The notes: generated from the letters alone by a model not told the origin. Shown: positions 34,556 through 45,837, counted from the stretch's first letter. The stretch: 64,000 nt of DNA from Haberlea rhodopensis (GCA_907163345.1 CAJQUN010000003.1:27729879-27793878); one strand, 5' to 3'. Program-made: numbers and translations.

Positions 34556-34755
34556 ATCATGTGTTTGACGATGAGATTATGGATGTCGTGTATCGACATG
34601 TACTGTCATGTGTTTGACAATGAGATTATGGATGTCGTGTATCGACAAATACCGTCAAGAACTGACGATGTTATTTGGATGTCATATGTTGACATATACC
34701 GTCACGGGATGACGATGACATAGTGGATGTTCTATATAGACGTGTAGCGTCGTTT
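34556..34755 (+). repeat. Second tandem array of about 49-bp units
   Basis: Four diverging copies of GTGTTTGACGATGAGATTAT followed by GGATGTCGTGTATCGACATG and TACTGTCAT. Each ends with a GACAT/ACGTGTA-type motif and CCGTCA. Confidence 0.75.
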
Positions 34756-37140
34756 TGATGAATGATACATTATGTATATGTATTTAGTCGTATGGTTTGA
34801 GTGCCAAGGGTGAGCACATGGTAGTGTCTGGGTCACTAGTTGACGAGACCATTACGCCGAGCAGGTTGCTCGAAGAATTATTAGATGCATTGTACCAGTG
34901 AGTGTACCTCATCATGCATTAGAGGTAAATATTTGTCGAGAAGTGATACCTTTGGGTATACTCGCTGGTATGGCTAAGGCCAAGTGATTGGTGGTAAGAG
35001 TAGTCATTGGGGAAACTACTCGCTTGTCACTGTGATGTGTGGTAGACATGGTCACATCCACCTTGAGGGTGTGGAATAAGCCCTAATGGATTAGGATTGC
35101 TTTGGAATTGAGCAAGGACACCAGGATGTCCATCTTTGGTGTTTTAGAGATATGTTGGGTGATGACCCACAACTCTAATGGCTTGTTACGGTATGGTATA
35201 TCGAGTGGAACGTATGATGTGTTGATAGGCTTGGTACAAGCCTATGAAGGCAGTGTATTGCTAGCCAGGTATTAATGCAGTGATAGAGTGTGCTTGTTGT
35301 AGCCATTACACTGCTGGCTGGAACTGAGATTGGTGAATCGTACGGTGATACGATGAGGGTTTATGGTAGACTCTAGTAGTCTCTATGTGGCATGATGTTT
35401 GAGGCAGGGAGTGGCTCACTGGGACGTTTATACGTCAAATGTTCCGAGGGACTTGTACCGGGACAACTCAATTCTGTTGGAGTACCAACGTGAGTGTCGA
35501 CAAGTCGTTGTTAGCTCAGGTTGAGCATCTCTGCCTGTAAAATGCAACGGGAGTCACAATTGGAATTGTTGGATATAGTTAGTGGGGTAACACTATTATA
35601 TTGATTTTATCTCTTGGAGAGATTTGGATTGTACTGTCATGGAGACAGCTGGTATCGGTCGTGGGTTGATTGCAAATCAGCCATGGTAAGTATTACTAGT
35701 GTTGGATCGAGTAATGGATTACTTACCTTTCGGTGAGACGTTCGAGGAGACGTCTCCGGGGAAATGCTCGAGATTGTGTAGTACTATGGTATTAGTACAG
35801 AGCATTGTTAGGATGAGTATACATGGCTTATACGGGTTTCGATTTGGTAATAGTGGCATTAATGCACTATACTAACCAGTTGTGTATTTCTGGGTTCCGA
35901 AATATATTTTGGTATAAATATATCCAGGTTTTTACGAACAGTGGTTCGAGGTTGGAGGGTCATGGATTCATGACACTTTCCTTGTGAGGAAGGCGATATT
36001 GATATACCTACCAGTTGAATCTTTTGGGAGATTCGTTGTTTTGGTTTGTGTGGTGTTGATGTTGAAATCACACCCTTTGATTTTGGTTTGTCAACCATTA
36101 TTCTCCGCGAGGTGAGAATAGACGGAGATTGACAGTTGGTTTTGGGATTTTGGGTATAATTGGAGATACCCGAGTCTATTGCTTTGAGTATGCATGTTGT
36201 GTTGGTGATTGGCATGTATGCCGGTGTTGGTATACGAATGCCAGCATTTTCTTGATACTCGTCGAGCATCGGATTTATATGCTTTGATGAATGAATCTCC
36301 GGTGAGATATTGTGGCACCTTGAGAGTGGTAATCTCAATGACACGATGTATTCTGAAGAATGATCGTGAGGTCTGATTGACTCCCTTGAGGAGGGATTGT
36401 CGTGTGTTGAGGCCATGGTAAGTCATTTGTGACTAATTTGTTAACGTCCCTGTGTTAGGATTGTTGAATCCTAGGGTAAACGAGGGATGACCATGTCTTG
36501 GATTGTTTGGTGTCGCGGTTGACACGTGCGACGGGAATGCAATTGATTGTTCTTGCATGTCCTTCCAGGAACTTGAGACCTTGTGGAGTCTCGATAGTGT
36601 GTCTGGACCAAGATATGATTCTTGGAACACCCGGATGTAGACATTTTTGGAGATGTGTTTTGTGTTGGTCGGTGATAGTGTAGTTGCCCGAACCGTATTG
36701 CAAAGTGGTGCAACTGCTCCTTTGATGGAAATGGATTTGGAACGAGGAACCGGAAAGTAGTTTAGGTACACTAGGGTGTACTGATGGTCACTTTGGCAAC
36801 GATGTATGTTTAAAATCGTTGGCTATGTCATGGAGGTATCATCGAGGCGATATCTATTTGGAATCATGAATGATTCGTTTGATTGCAGTTAAGTTTGGCT
36901 GACTGCTCTCGGGATGGTTAGCATCGGGGAATTATGACGTCTTTCTTTGAGTTTGTGATGGTTTGGGAGGTTCACTCCATTCCAGATTTTGGTGCGAGGC
37001 CTGTGTCCTCACGGTTGGTATGTCATTCATGATATGTTCGTGATTCGACAGTGTAGATCCGTTTTGATTATGTGGTTTTGGCTGTACATGGAGTACGCCT
37101 GTGCAAATTTCGGGGATGCAATTTTTTGGTGAGGGATAAT
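34756..37140 (+). other. Interior of the large derivative, no recognisable gene
   Basis: I compared six-frame translations mentally against gypsy protease, reverse transcriptase and integrase motifs and found none. The longest frame (35859-36416, minus, 185 codons) has Ser/Pro/His/Thr composition and no family resemblance. The last 60 bases (CAAATTTCGGGGATGCAA, then GGTGAGGGATAAT) resemble the end of Tekay/Del pol and its purine tract. The region may be very decayed pol or captured DNA. Confidence 0.5.
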
Positions 37141-39634
37141 TGTGATGCCCGGGAATTAATGTTGTTAATCCCGGTGTGGTAATAATCCTAAATGGATTTT
37201 ATTTGTTGAAATTATGAATTAATTGCTATTTCGAGACTCTCAGGATTTTAAATCCGGTATTTGGAGTCATTGGATCCAAGGGATGAGATTGTATTCTCGT
37301 CGTGGTGATAACCTTGGAATTTGGTCTTGGGTGAGATTTAGGGTCCGGAGTACTTTGTACTGTGGCTGGTAATGGAATTTGAGATTTGGAGGTAATTTTT
37401 GAAAACAGATGATTTTTAATGAGCCATGATGTATTTGTGGAAGGATTGATATTTTCGAGTTTTGGTACTATATATACCAAGTAGACTCAGTATTCCGTCA
37501 TTTGGCACGAAATCCTCCCATCTCTTCTCTCTCTCTTCGCCCAAAGCCCTTCCCCCCATTTCCCATTTTCTTCTCTTGGAGGAAATTGTTAGTAGCTTGG
37601 CTCGGGAGCCGGATTTCTCGAAGATAATCAGGTATTAATCTTCCCCTCGCATTTGTCTTCGATTTGGTAGTGGTATTGTAGAGTTTGGATGAGTTTTGAA
37701 TTGGTTATGGAATTTGGGGGTTTTTGAGAAAAATTCAAAGTTGAGTTTTCAGTGTTTTTATTGGTTACAAATGGTGTAATGGATGTGTTGAGGAAGTTAG
37801 GGGTGTTGGTTTTGAGTTTGGGTGTGAAAACACCATGGAAGCTCGAATTTTCTGAAACCCGCAGGTCGCGATCGATCGCGGCTTGGCGCCGATCGATCGC
37901 GACATGTTGCTAATTTGAGAAGGTGATGAACAGTAGCGGCGATCGATCGCGAACAGAGGACGATCGATCGCGGGGTCCTTGGCGATCGATCGCGAATTCG
38001 GGCGATCGATCGCGGCGTGATTATTTTTGGGCAGTAGGGTATGGCGATCGATCGCGGCTTGGCGCCGATCGATCGCGGCCCTGTTCCCTTTGTTTTTTTC
38101 GAAATTTTGGAAAATGTCGGGATTTTGGAATCGAGGTTTAAGTGGCCCATTTTCGGGGCAATGTCTACATTCCAATGGGCATGCCATACTTTTAAAATGG
38201 ATTGGTTGGAGCCAAAGTTTAATAAAATGGGATTCTCGGTTGAGTCTTTGCTATCTATTAAACTTATAAAATTGTATATTTTGGTTATTATGCATGCTTA
38301 GCTGGGGGGCTTTTATTTTGGTAATCGTCATGGATGGAAGATATGTTTGGAATTGTGAACGTGATTGGGCACATGGTTGCATGCTTGTGTTTAATTGAGA
38401 GTTATTTGCATGTTAGCACTTAACTCATCGGGTCGTGGGACTCAGACAAGGTTGGACTTGAGCTACGGAATTATAAGGTACGGATAACGTACTAGCATAG
38501 CCTATTATAATGTTGCAACTGTGAAATGCATGTATGTGGTTTTTGCAATAAATGTACATTGTAATACATGGAATATGGTACTGGCAATAGATGAATAGTG
38601 AAATGCATGGTATGTGATAAATGCGATAAGTGAACATACATTGGGAATTATATGGTGCTGCTTTAGAGCGAGCAATGATTGGGATATTGTCGCCGTTGAG
38701 TGACCATTGGTTATGACGCCGCTATCGTTGAGCGGGCGTGGGGTTAAAATGCCGCTATTGTAGAGCGAGCTATGTTATAGAACTACGGAATCATTGAATA
38801 GATATATGTGATATCTATGGTACCCTATTTGATGATTTAAATCATATTTGATTGTGGAACTAGTATAGTAGGAATGATTTAGTTGATCAATGAAATGATC
38901 AACTGGCTCTTGAGAATTTAATGGTTTGGTTATTTTGAGAACAGAGACAATACAGGGGATCCGGATGAGGATGATACCATCCAGGGAGTATCATTTAAAT
39001 TCATGGCATTTACATTCTGTAAATTATGAACTGTAATATTATGATTATTGGATTGGTGGCATTGGTATGCTCACCCCATGTGGGGGCTGTCTCTGATGGG
39101 GCAGGTGATACAGGTGTAGCAGCAGCTTTGGAGTTGAGCTCGGGCTGTTGATTAAAGGTACTTCCAGAATCGAGGTACCAGAGCTGGTTGAATAAGTACA
39201 TAGATCCAGAGTTGAGATCAAGTTGTTCTTGGGAGGTGCTTCCAGGATTGAAGTACCAGTAACGGTATCTGGTAGAGCATTTTATACATTAGATACAAGC
39301 TTATTCATTGGGTGCTCTCATGTGAGTATGTTTTTACGTGTATATTGAATGTATAAATGGGCATGATTTTCTCTCTTCATTTATGGTTGCATGCAATTAA
39401 ATACGGAATTGCTAATTGAACTGAGAGTTTGTTAGTGTTTTATTAGGGTGCATACTATGAAAGTGGCTTTGGTTGGGAAGTTGAATATTATGTGGATCAA
39501 ATGCAAGAAATTTTATAGATGGTATATGATGTTATACTTGTATATGGATTTCCTTCCCATAATAATATGATTGTATGCACTAATGGCATGGATTAATACA
39601 CTAATAACGGGTTAAGGGCACAGGGGTCCTTACA
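37141..39634 (+). repeat. 3' LTR of the large derivative
   Basis: The 2,494-bp LTR begins TGTGATGCCCGGGAATTAAT and ends GGGTCCTTACA. A TATA-like TACTATATATACC is at about 37465-37477. A GATCGATCGCG cluster of eight copies lies at 37866-38080, about 400 bases downstream of it. The ACAAT duplication follows at 39635-39639. Confidence 0.88.
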
Positions 39635-39639
39635 ACAAT

Positions 39640-40492
39640 TCTTTATTGTTCCTTACATTAATGGTAGCACCTGAATCAAGAAACCACTCATTGGTTCATG
39701 CCCTTGCTGCAACATACAATTCAGTCATCATGGCACGAAGTTCTTGTCTTAGTTAATTATCATGTTTACCATATTGGTGTTCATGTTAATCATAGCATCC
39801 TTTCCAGCAATTCTATCCCGACACTCTCTAATATAGTGCCCTTTTCTTCCATAGTGAAAACATGCATTGTTCTTCTTGTTATGCCCCTCCTTGAAACTCG
39901 TATGCTTTGCTTTAAGATTGTTATGAGTCTTTCCAAATTTTCCAGATTTCCCCACATAGCATTTACTTGCCATTTCATATATGAATCTGTTCCATTTCCT
40001 TTTTCTTTCAGAAACTTTACTTCCCTCATCCGACACTCGAATTGTAAATGAGTATGAAATTGTTCAAATGTGCTTCTCTGGTAAGTGCAACACCTTCTTC
40101 CGATAATTGTTCCATGAAGAAGGTAGTTTGGACAGAATTGATCCAATATGAAGTGAATCAGGGACATCCACTCCCAAATCTCTTAATCTAGAAACTAAGA
40201 TTTGGAATTCATGGACTTAATCCATGACTGGCTTGTCATAAGTTATTTGAAATCAAAGTAGTTCAATGTCAAAAATTTATCCGTACCTCATTTTTCATTC
40301 TAAATAGTAGTCTCCAAAGCAGTCCAGGTTTCTCTTGGTGATTCCTGTAGAGTATAAATCATAAAGATGACCAGTATCTTTGGCATCAGTATCAATATCA
40401 TTGGCATTGGTTGAGGAATAGGAGCCAAATCTGGATCGAGAATATAATAAACAACAAGGCCTTTGAGAAGAAACTTCATTCTGTCTTTCCAT
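39640..40492 (-). pseudogene. Ty1/copia gag remnant, minus strand
   Basis: Broken frames reading leftward give a copia gag: an N-terminal part up to about 40300, the stretch TFEQFHTHLQFECRMREVKF (about 40080-40020), then a basic linker and a degenerate zinc knuckle CFHYGRKGHYIREC in which the second Cys is Tyr. Immediately after it pol-like sequence begins and is cut by the insertion at 39639, resuming at 18229. It is the 5' half of the element whose pol part is 17052-18229. Confidence 0.72.
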
Positions 40493-40784
40493 CTTGTAAA
40501 GTTTGTTCCATCAAATTGTTCAACTTAATAGCATGTTGTTGAGCCAAAAACTTCATTACAGTATCATTCAATAAAGCCGTTTTCTAAAATTGCAAGATAT
40601 TTTGAGGCGTGAATATGCACTTTCTTGAGTGTAATATTGCCTTGATTATCAAGATAATTTACCGCATGATACAACAAAGCCTTTCAAGAACACTCTATGG
40701 AATATTGTAAATTATAATCCTTTTCTCACATCATATTTTTCATCAAAACAATCCCCATATATATAGATATTGAATAGCCATTAT
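40493..40784 (-). other. Probable leader/LTR of the old copia element
   Basis: There is no open frame. Coming from the gag, the minus strand should hold leader, primer site and LTR. I could not find an initiator-Met primer site, and LTR ends are not clear. ATATATATAGATATT at 40758-40772 could be the LTR TATA box. Confidence 0.35.
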
Positions 40785-40935
40785 ATCTCTCCATGAAATA
40801 ACATATCTTTCCATGAAATAAGATGTGTCTCTTCATCAAATAACATGTCTCTTCATGAAAGAACACGTTTTTTCATAAAAGAACATGGCTCTCATCAAGT
40901 AACATGTCGTTTTAGAAAAGAACACGTCTCTTGGT
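40785..40935 (-). repeat. Array of about 18-20-bp CATGAAATAACATGTCTCTT units
   Basis: About eight imperfect copies of CTTCATGAAATAACATGT with changes such as GAAAGAACACG and CATCAAGTAACATG. It sits just beyond the putative LTR TATA of the old copia element, upstream in its reading direction, as the motif arrays do in the other LTRs. Confidence 0.75.
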
Positions 40936-41911
40936 ATGAAAAAAGTAATTACCATTTGAAATATAACTTCCAAAATACAACTATTCAATTTTATGGAAAA
41001 AAACCAGTCACAAACCAGTACAAAAGGCGTCTTCACGCCTCTTGTTATGTTTTGAGAAAACCGAAATGTTCATGAGGTGTGTTCACGCCATCAAGCGGTG
41101 TAAACACACCTCTCATTCTGTTTTCGAATCCTTTTTTCCTTTTGCCTTTTTTTTCTTTCATTTCACAATGTGATTAATTTAACTTATATTAACAATTTAG
41201 AGCATATTTACTAAATAAGATTTGACTATATTTTCAAGTCAAGTTTGATCGTTTTGATGTTATCTTGCTTACATATCTACTAAATAAGATTCATAAAAGA
41301 TTCAACTATAATATTTTCATGAGACCACATATGGTAGTTATGTAAAGTAAATATTGATAGAAAATGTTTCTAAATAATATTAAAACTAATTATTTTTTTA
41401 GATGTAAAGATTTGGTGTAAATTGTACCCAACATTTCAGTTTTGGACCCCTCTCCCACTAAAATAAATAAATAATAATAATCATTCATTACATGCTAATA
41501 ATGAATTGCATACCCATCATAATGTTGGCTCCCATAATCAATTAAGAAATTTACAGTACTAGATTTATGCACAATATCGTTAATTCCTTGTAGAGATTAT
41601 GAAGTAAACGAGGAAGGAAAATATGAGTATTCGTTTACCAGATTTTTATATTTTGGAAATATTTATTACATATGGAGATTATCTCATTGAATTGCTAGCA
41701 ATAGAAAATTTTCAAATGGAAATTACAAAAATCTGAATATCTCATCTTGAATGAATGAATAACAACTCTAAATCTTTGAAATCTTGCAAAATCGATCACC
41801 TAAATATATTCACTTTCTAAAAAAATACATGAATGGCTTTCATAGTTGCACGTATAAGAACCCTATATTGCTAGCTTCATATACAAGTTCGAACACACCA
41901 CACCAGGAAAT
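40936..41911 (+). other. Intergenic, AT-rich; upstream region of the PMEI-like gene
   Basis: No gene seen. Short GGCGTCTTCACGCCTC and GTGTTCACGCCATCAAGCGG motifs at about 41026-41095 look like more LTR sequence. The last 100 bases before the ATG hold CCTATATTGC at about 41861-41870, a possible TATA box about 45 bases before the start codon. Confidence 0.45.
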
Positions 41912-42451
41912 ATGCAAGCTTCGACAATTATTGCCTTAAGCACTTTCAGCTTTATATTTTATCAAATCAATGCAAACGATGTATCCCATCAATGGTGTCA
42001 GCGTACACACTATAACGATCTCTGCATCAACATCATCGGGACTGATCCCCGCAACTACCTGAAGACCAGTCCAGAAGGGTTGTGCCGAATTATAGTAGAT
42101 AAGGCATTAGTTGTTTCTATAGCCAATATGGCAAAGATTTCGAATCTTGTCAAAGGAAGTACCGGCAGCTATAATCAGTCCCTGCGTATTTGCTATGACG
42201 AATATGATACCGCGCTTTATAGTCTACAGCGTGTGAATTTGTCTGTCATTGATCGTCGTACCTACTCAGATCTGAACTCAGTTATTGCGTTAAGTTACCA
42301 AAACGCCGCCGACTGTGAAGAACAATTCAAAATAGATCCTCCAACCCCGTCCCCCTTAACTAATGAAAACCAGCAACTCGAAGACATTATTCTTCTCGTC
42401 TTGGAGATTATAAATGTGAAGGTGTGCAATAGAACAGAAGCTTGCTGGTAA
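41912..42451 (+). CDS. Pectin methylesterase inhibitor-like / invertase inhibitor-like secreted protein
   Basis: An intact single-exon frame of 179 residues, the normal size for the family. Residues 1-21 are a hydrophobic signal peptide ending SFIFYQINA, pointing to the apoplast or vacuole. The mature protein has the PMEI pattern: a first Cys pair at 29 and 38 (CQRTHYNDLC) making the N-terminal hairpin, and a second at 94 and 135 (LRICYDEYDTAL and NAADCEEQF) joining helices of the four-helix bundle. The family inhibits pectin methylesterases or invertases; sequence alone does not separate them here. Extra Cys residues at 58, 171 and 178 and an N-glycosylation-type NRT near the C-terminus are unusual. 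It is the only intact host gene in the window, between an old copia element and a broken gene. Confidence 0.88.
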   Translation: MQASTIIALSTFSFIFYQINANDVSHQWCQRTHYNDLCINIIGTDPRNYLKTSPEGLCRIIVDKALVVSIANMAKISNLVKGSTGSYNQSLRICYDEYDTALYSLQRVNLSVIDRRTYSDLNSVIALSYQNAADCEEQFKIDPPTPSPLTNENQQLEDIILLVLEIINVKVCNRTEACW

Positions 42452-42912
42452 AGGCAAAATACTGTCATAAATTGACACTTCTCGGCCTATTTCAATAAAG
42501 TTTTTGTTGATTATTATATTCACGTTCCATATAAAAACAACTGTCCGATGTTTGGTTTTAGTTTTATATATTGTGGGACGATTTTTGTTTGGTGAGAAAC
42601 AACGATTAGATTAGTTTTTTGGACGTAATTTTCCCTTTACTGGTCCAAGCATACATACATAAAATGCATATGCGTGTATATTGTCTATCAGAGGACTAGA
42701 TAAAAATAATTTGGGTGGATATCAAATCCTTTCATGCAAACATAAACTTACAAAATATCAGAGGACTAGATAAAATAATTATAAACATTTTTTTCAAAAT
42801 GGAGAACGAATCATGCACACTTTTGAGGATTTCATAGGACTAACCAAAAGTCTCTTTTTGAGTTTTATGAATATATCATACTAGGAAAATTTGGGCAAAT
42901 AATCTTAAAGTC
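42452..42912 (+). other. Intergenic, 3' flank of the PMEI-like gene
   Basis: AATAAAG at about 42494 is a plausible polyadenylation signal for the upstream gene. The segment ATCAGAGGACTAGATAAAA appears twice (about 42688 and 42757). Nothing else is recognised. Confidence 0.45.
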
Positions 42913-42971
42913 AAAAAAAATTAAGAAAATGACCTCCCCAGATTGGGGAGATCATTTTCTTAAATTTTTTT
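42913..42971. repeat. Near-perfect 28-bp-arm palindrome
   Basis: The left arm (42913-42940) ends AAGAAAATGACCTCCCCA; after a 3-base GAT the right arm starts TGGGGAGATCATTTTCTT. Only one internal mismatch and a one-base shift in the outer A/T run separate the arms. No target duplication or longer terminal repeat was found. Confidence 0.85.
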
Positions 42972-43198
42972 TGCTAAAACTAAGCACACCAACACTCTAA
43001 CCTTCAACATATCGTAAACCTTTGATATGCTGCAGTAGACCAAAATACTATATCAATCACCCTTTGCATCAAACTAAAGTTTCTACATAATTTTGACACA
43101 AATAGTGCAGGTGGCCAATCAAGTTCTTTTTGGTACTTCCACAGGATATTATTTCTTTCTCAACTTTTGTCTGCAAGGCTATCAAGCATTGCAGCACC

Positions 43199-43723
43199 TA
43201 GGGGTGTTTAATGGGGCAATTCGATCCGATCCGGAACCGACGGGATCCCCTAATTCTAGAACCGGTCCGATCTGGTAAGGAACCAGATCAAATTCGGTTC
43301 CGGGTTGGATCGGTTCCAACTCGGAACCGATTTTTTTTTTTTATTTTATTTTTAAAAAAAATCAAGTGAAATTGTTGCTTGGATTCGAACACGCAACCAT
43401 TGTCTTCTATTCTAAAGTTCTAACCAATTGAGCTAATGGGCCTTTTTGTTTGTAAACTAACCTCAAATATATTTATCTAAATAATTTTAAAAAAATATAT
43501 TTTTTTAAATTAACGGATCCAGTTCCGATTTAACCCAGAACCGGATCCGTTTAGTCCGGAACCGGTAAGATAACGGTTCCGGAACGGTAGAACCGATCCG
43601 GACCGATATCTTACCGGTTCCGGACCGGTTCAGAACTGGTTAGCCCGGTTCCGATTCTGAACCGGGCTAATCGGTTCGGGTTCGAGCCGAGTCCGGATTG
43701 ATCCGACTCGTTAAGCACCCCTA
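43199..43723. mobile_element. hAT-like MITE, 525 bp
   Basis: The terminal inverted repeats are TAGGGGTGTTTAATG on the left and the complement TAGGGGTGCTTAACG on the right (13 of 15 match). Flanks GCAGCACC (43191-43198) and ATTGCACC (43724-43731) share the last five of eight bases, the size of a hAT duplication. Inside are GGTTCCGGAACCGG-type direct and inverted motifs on both sides of an A/T-rich centre. It encodes no transposase and would depend on a hAT enzyme. Confidence 0.82.
43371..43442 (-). tRNA. tRNA-like pseudogene inside the MITE
   Basis: The minus strand starts GGCCCATTAGCTCAATTGG and 30 bases later has GGTTGCGTGTTCGAATCC. These fit the internal RNA polymerase III A box (TAGCTCAATTGG) and B box (GTTCGAATCC) at tRNA-like spacing. 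The 3' half of the acceptor stem does not pair with the 5' half and the anticodon arm is poor, so it is not a working tRNA. The start resembles plant tRNAs beginning GGGCCCATAGCTC. Confidence 0.5.
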
Positions 43724-43773
43724 ATTGCACCGTCGGAGGCTGCAAGACCTAACTCAGCGTTGATGCCAAAGTC

Positions 43774-44147
43774 CTGCAAGAAATCATTTCAAACACATAG
43801 TTACAAATGTTTAATCCACGAGCTAAACAGTAGATACAAAATCCAAAAACGTTAATATCAACATCGTCACCTTTTGAGCATCAACTGTTGTGTTTGCATT
43901 AGTATTCATTGAAAAAAAGACAGGTATGAAAGTCGACAGGAGGAAAATGTGAAATAAATCACAAAAAATTGCATGAAATTATTGGTAATTTAAAGATCTT
44001 ATCCCAAGCTTCGACACTTATTATACTGGTTATTAATTATTAATATTGATTATAACAAGAAACATATTAAACCCGGGCATAATAAAAAAAACAAATTAAT
44101 TCAAGTACAATACAAATATCAATTCCATGCAAATGAAAGTTTATGAT
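43774..44147. other. Intergenic or intron sequence
   Basis: AT-rich, no frame or repeat recognised. It would be the last intron of the minus-strand gene if the upstream open stretch is an exon. Confidence 0.35.
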
Positions 44148-44462
44148 TCAAGAAAATTTTGAAAACATAGAGTATACATAGCTTACAACATAGCTGGGTT
44201 CCATCTGTCCAAAAAAAAAAACATAGCGGGGTTCCAAGTCCATGCCTTGGAAAGAAAAGCCTAATCCCATCATTTGAAAGTTGGGAATAGTTAAAACACC
44301 ACCTCTAGCGGCAGCGGAGGATTGAGTTTGCAACACTATAGAGCCACCGGAAGCGCATTTAACCTCGCTGAAACTGAAGCAGGTAATGTTCCAGTATCGT
44401 CGACTCTTTTTCTTGTTGAATCCCACCAGTTTCCCATTCCCATATATTGTGTATTGAGACCC
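44148..44462 (-). other. Possible exon of the unrecognised minus-strand gene
   Basis: An open minus-strand stretch with more coding-like composition than its surroundings reads YGNGKLVGFNKKKSRRYWNI, then SGGSIVLQTQSSAAARGGVL and TIPNFQMMGLGFSFQGMD. The last part near an A11 tract (44210-44221) is clearly noncoding. There is no family assignment, and the link to the exon at 43773 is a guess from strand and distance. Confidence 0.25.
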
Positions 44463-45837
44463 TTAATTTTATAAAAATGAAATGAATCGATTTGTTGCAT
44501 ATATACTGATTATAAAGCTGAAGTTTTTTTTTTTTAGCTGAGAAGCTGAAGAAATTAAGGTGACAAATTTGTTGTCGACTTTTTTTCTTGGGTGACGTGA
44601 CACGAGTGATAATTTTGAAAGCAATTTTACTGCTTGATCCTTTTATACTGTTTCTTATACAGTAACTTTTGGAGGCTAATTATATATGGTAATTTGAGAA
44701 GTATAGTGATTATATCCCCAATATATTCTTCGGTCTTGGTTTATATATAAATACTATTTCTCACCAAGACAAGAATATAATATAATAGGTTTCAATGCTG
44801 GGACATATTTTGATTTATGGTCCAATCTTTGTATCAAAAGTGATTCTACACTTGAATAATTGATCGCTTTTGATAAATAAAAAAACAATTTTTGTGATAA
44901 TAAATTTGTTAAAAATATTAATATAGGACCACTTTTGATTAAAATTATTTGTCAGACTATATTTGATTAGTATTACAATTTAGGATTAATATTGTAAAGG
45001 TCTCTATCTATGAGAACATTTTTTTAAAAAATTAACCCTTATATATTTGTTGACTCCTATAATACCTGTCTCACATGGGACCAAAATTATCATTTAAAAT
45101 GATTCCAGTGGACTCTTACAATAATTTAGGTTAACTTTTTTCTGTAAACAATGACGAATACAAAATAATTATTATACGGACTCATTCTACAGTTGCGCTT
45201 ACGCAAACCTAGGCATTGGTTATGATGGAATGGTATCACAAACCATAACCAGCTCAAAATATCTTCTTCCGAATTATTGATTTCAAATAAATATAACAAT
45301 TCAATTAGTTATCAGGTAATTGAACGCACGGGAAAACACAAATAATGTAAGGCCCCAACGTCTAATTTCGTGAATAATGGATTTAAAACGTCATATGTAT
45401 ATATAACTTTTCATTCGTTAAAACTCTCGCTACATGCTTCATAATTACTGTATGAGATTTTATAAAAATTTGGGCAGAATCTCCCCGTAAATTGGCTCCC
45501 CAAAAAAAATCAAAGAAATATACGTCATCTCCATGACAAAACTATAATTATACCATCGTTCACCAAAATAAATCATCTTACTAGCGTTATATACTCAAAT
45601 AATAAATCACATTCTCCTCAAAATAAAATATCTATAATACCCGAATGAAAGAAGAAACTTGGAGACATTCATATAGACCATATACAAGCATCAAGATACT
45701 CACAAGCGAACAACAAATAAATGAATACAAATCTAAATGCATAAATAACATATGCCACCAACCACTACTTGCATAATATTTATGAGAGGATTACTGTCAA
45801 ATGAGGCTCGAGTTTACTTTTCCAGCGAACATAGTGC
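44463..45837. other. Intergenic, AT-rich
   Basis: No open frame over 60 codons, no recognised repeat ends and no RNA gene seen. Confidence 0.5.

Larger units (their letters stand above)
18230..39634 (+). mobile_element. Large LTR retrotransposon derivative with Tekay/Del-like ends
   Basis: Without the nested SIRE copy it is about 9.2 kb, with LTRs of about 2.5 kb and a 4.2-kb interior. LTR start TGTGATGCCCGGG, the CCTTACA end, the initiator-Met primer site (32900) and the last internal bases (CAAATTTCGGGGATGCAA) are those of Tekay/Del-type chromoviruses. The interior has no gag, protease, reverse transcriptase or integrase that I can recognise; it is largely tandem repeats and undefined sequence. 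That makes it a LARD-type non-autonomous element. Confidence 0.8.
43160..43773 (-). pseudogene. Last exon of an unrecognised gene, split by a MITE
   Basis: On the minus strand TTTCTTGCAG (a good splice acceptor) precedes an exon starting at 43773. It reads DFGINAELGLAASDG, is cut by the MITE at 43732/43198, and resumes AAMLDSLADKS and a TGA at 43162-43160. Removing the insertion and one duplicate leaves a clean frame of 26 codons. I do not recognise the protein. Upstream exons were not found with certainty; a minus-strand open stretch at 44462-44148 could be one. The gene copy is presumably inactive or altered at its C-terminus. Confidence 0.5.

Noticed and set aside
35859..36416. 185-codon minus-strand frame
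   Set aside because: Low-complexity Ser/Pro/His/Thr composition, no family motif, inside the non-coding LTR derivative.
43371..43442. Functional tRNA gene
   Set aside because: The acceptor stem does not close and the anticodon arm is poor; only the A and B boxes are kept.
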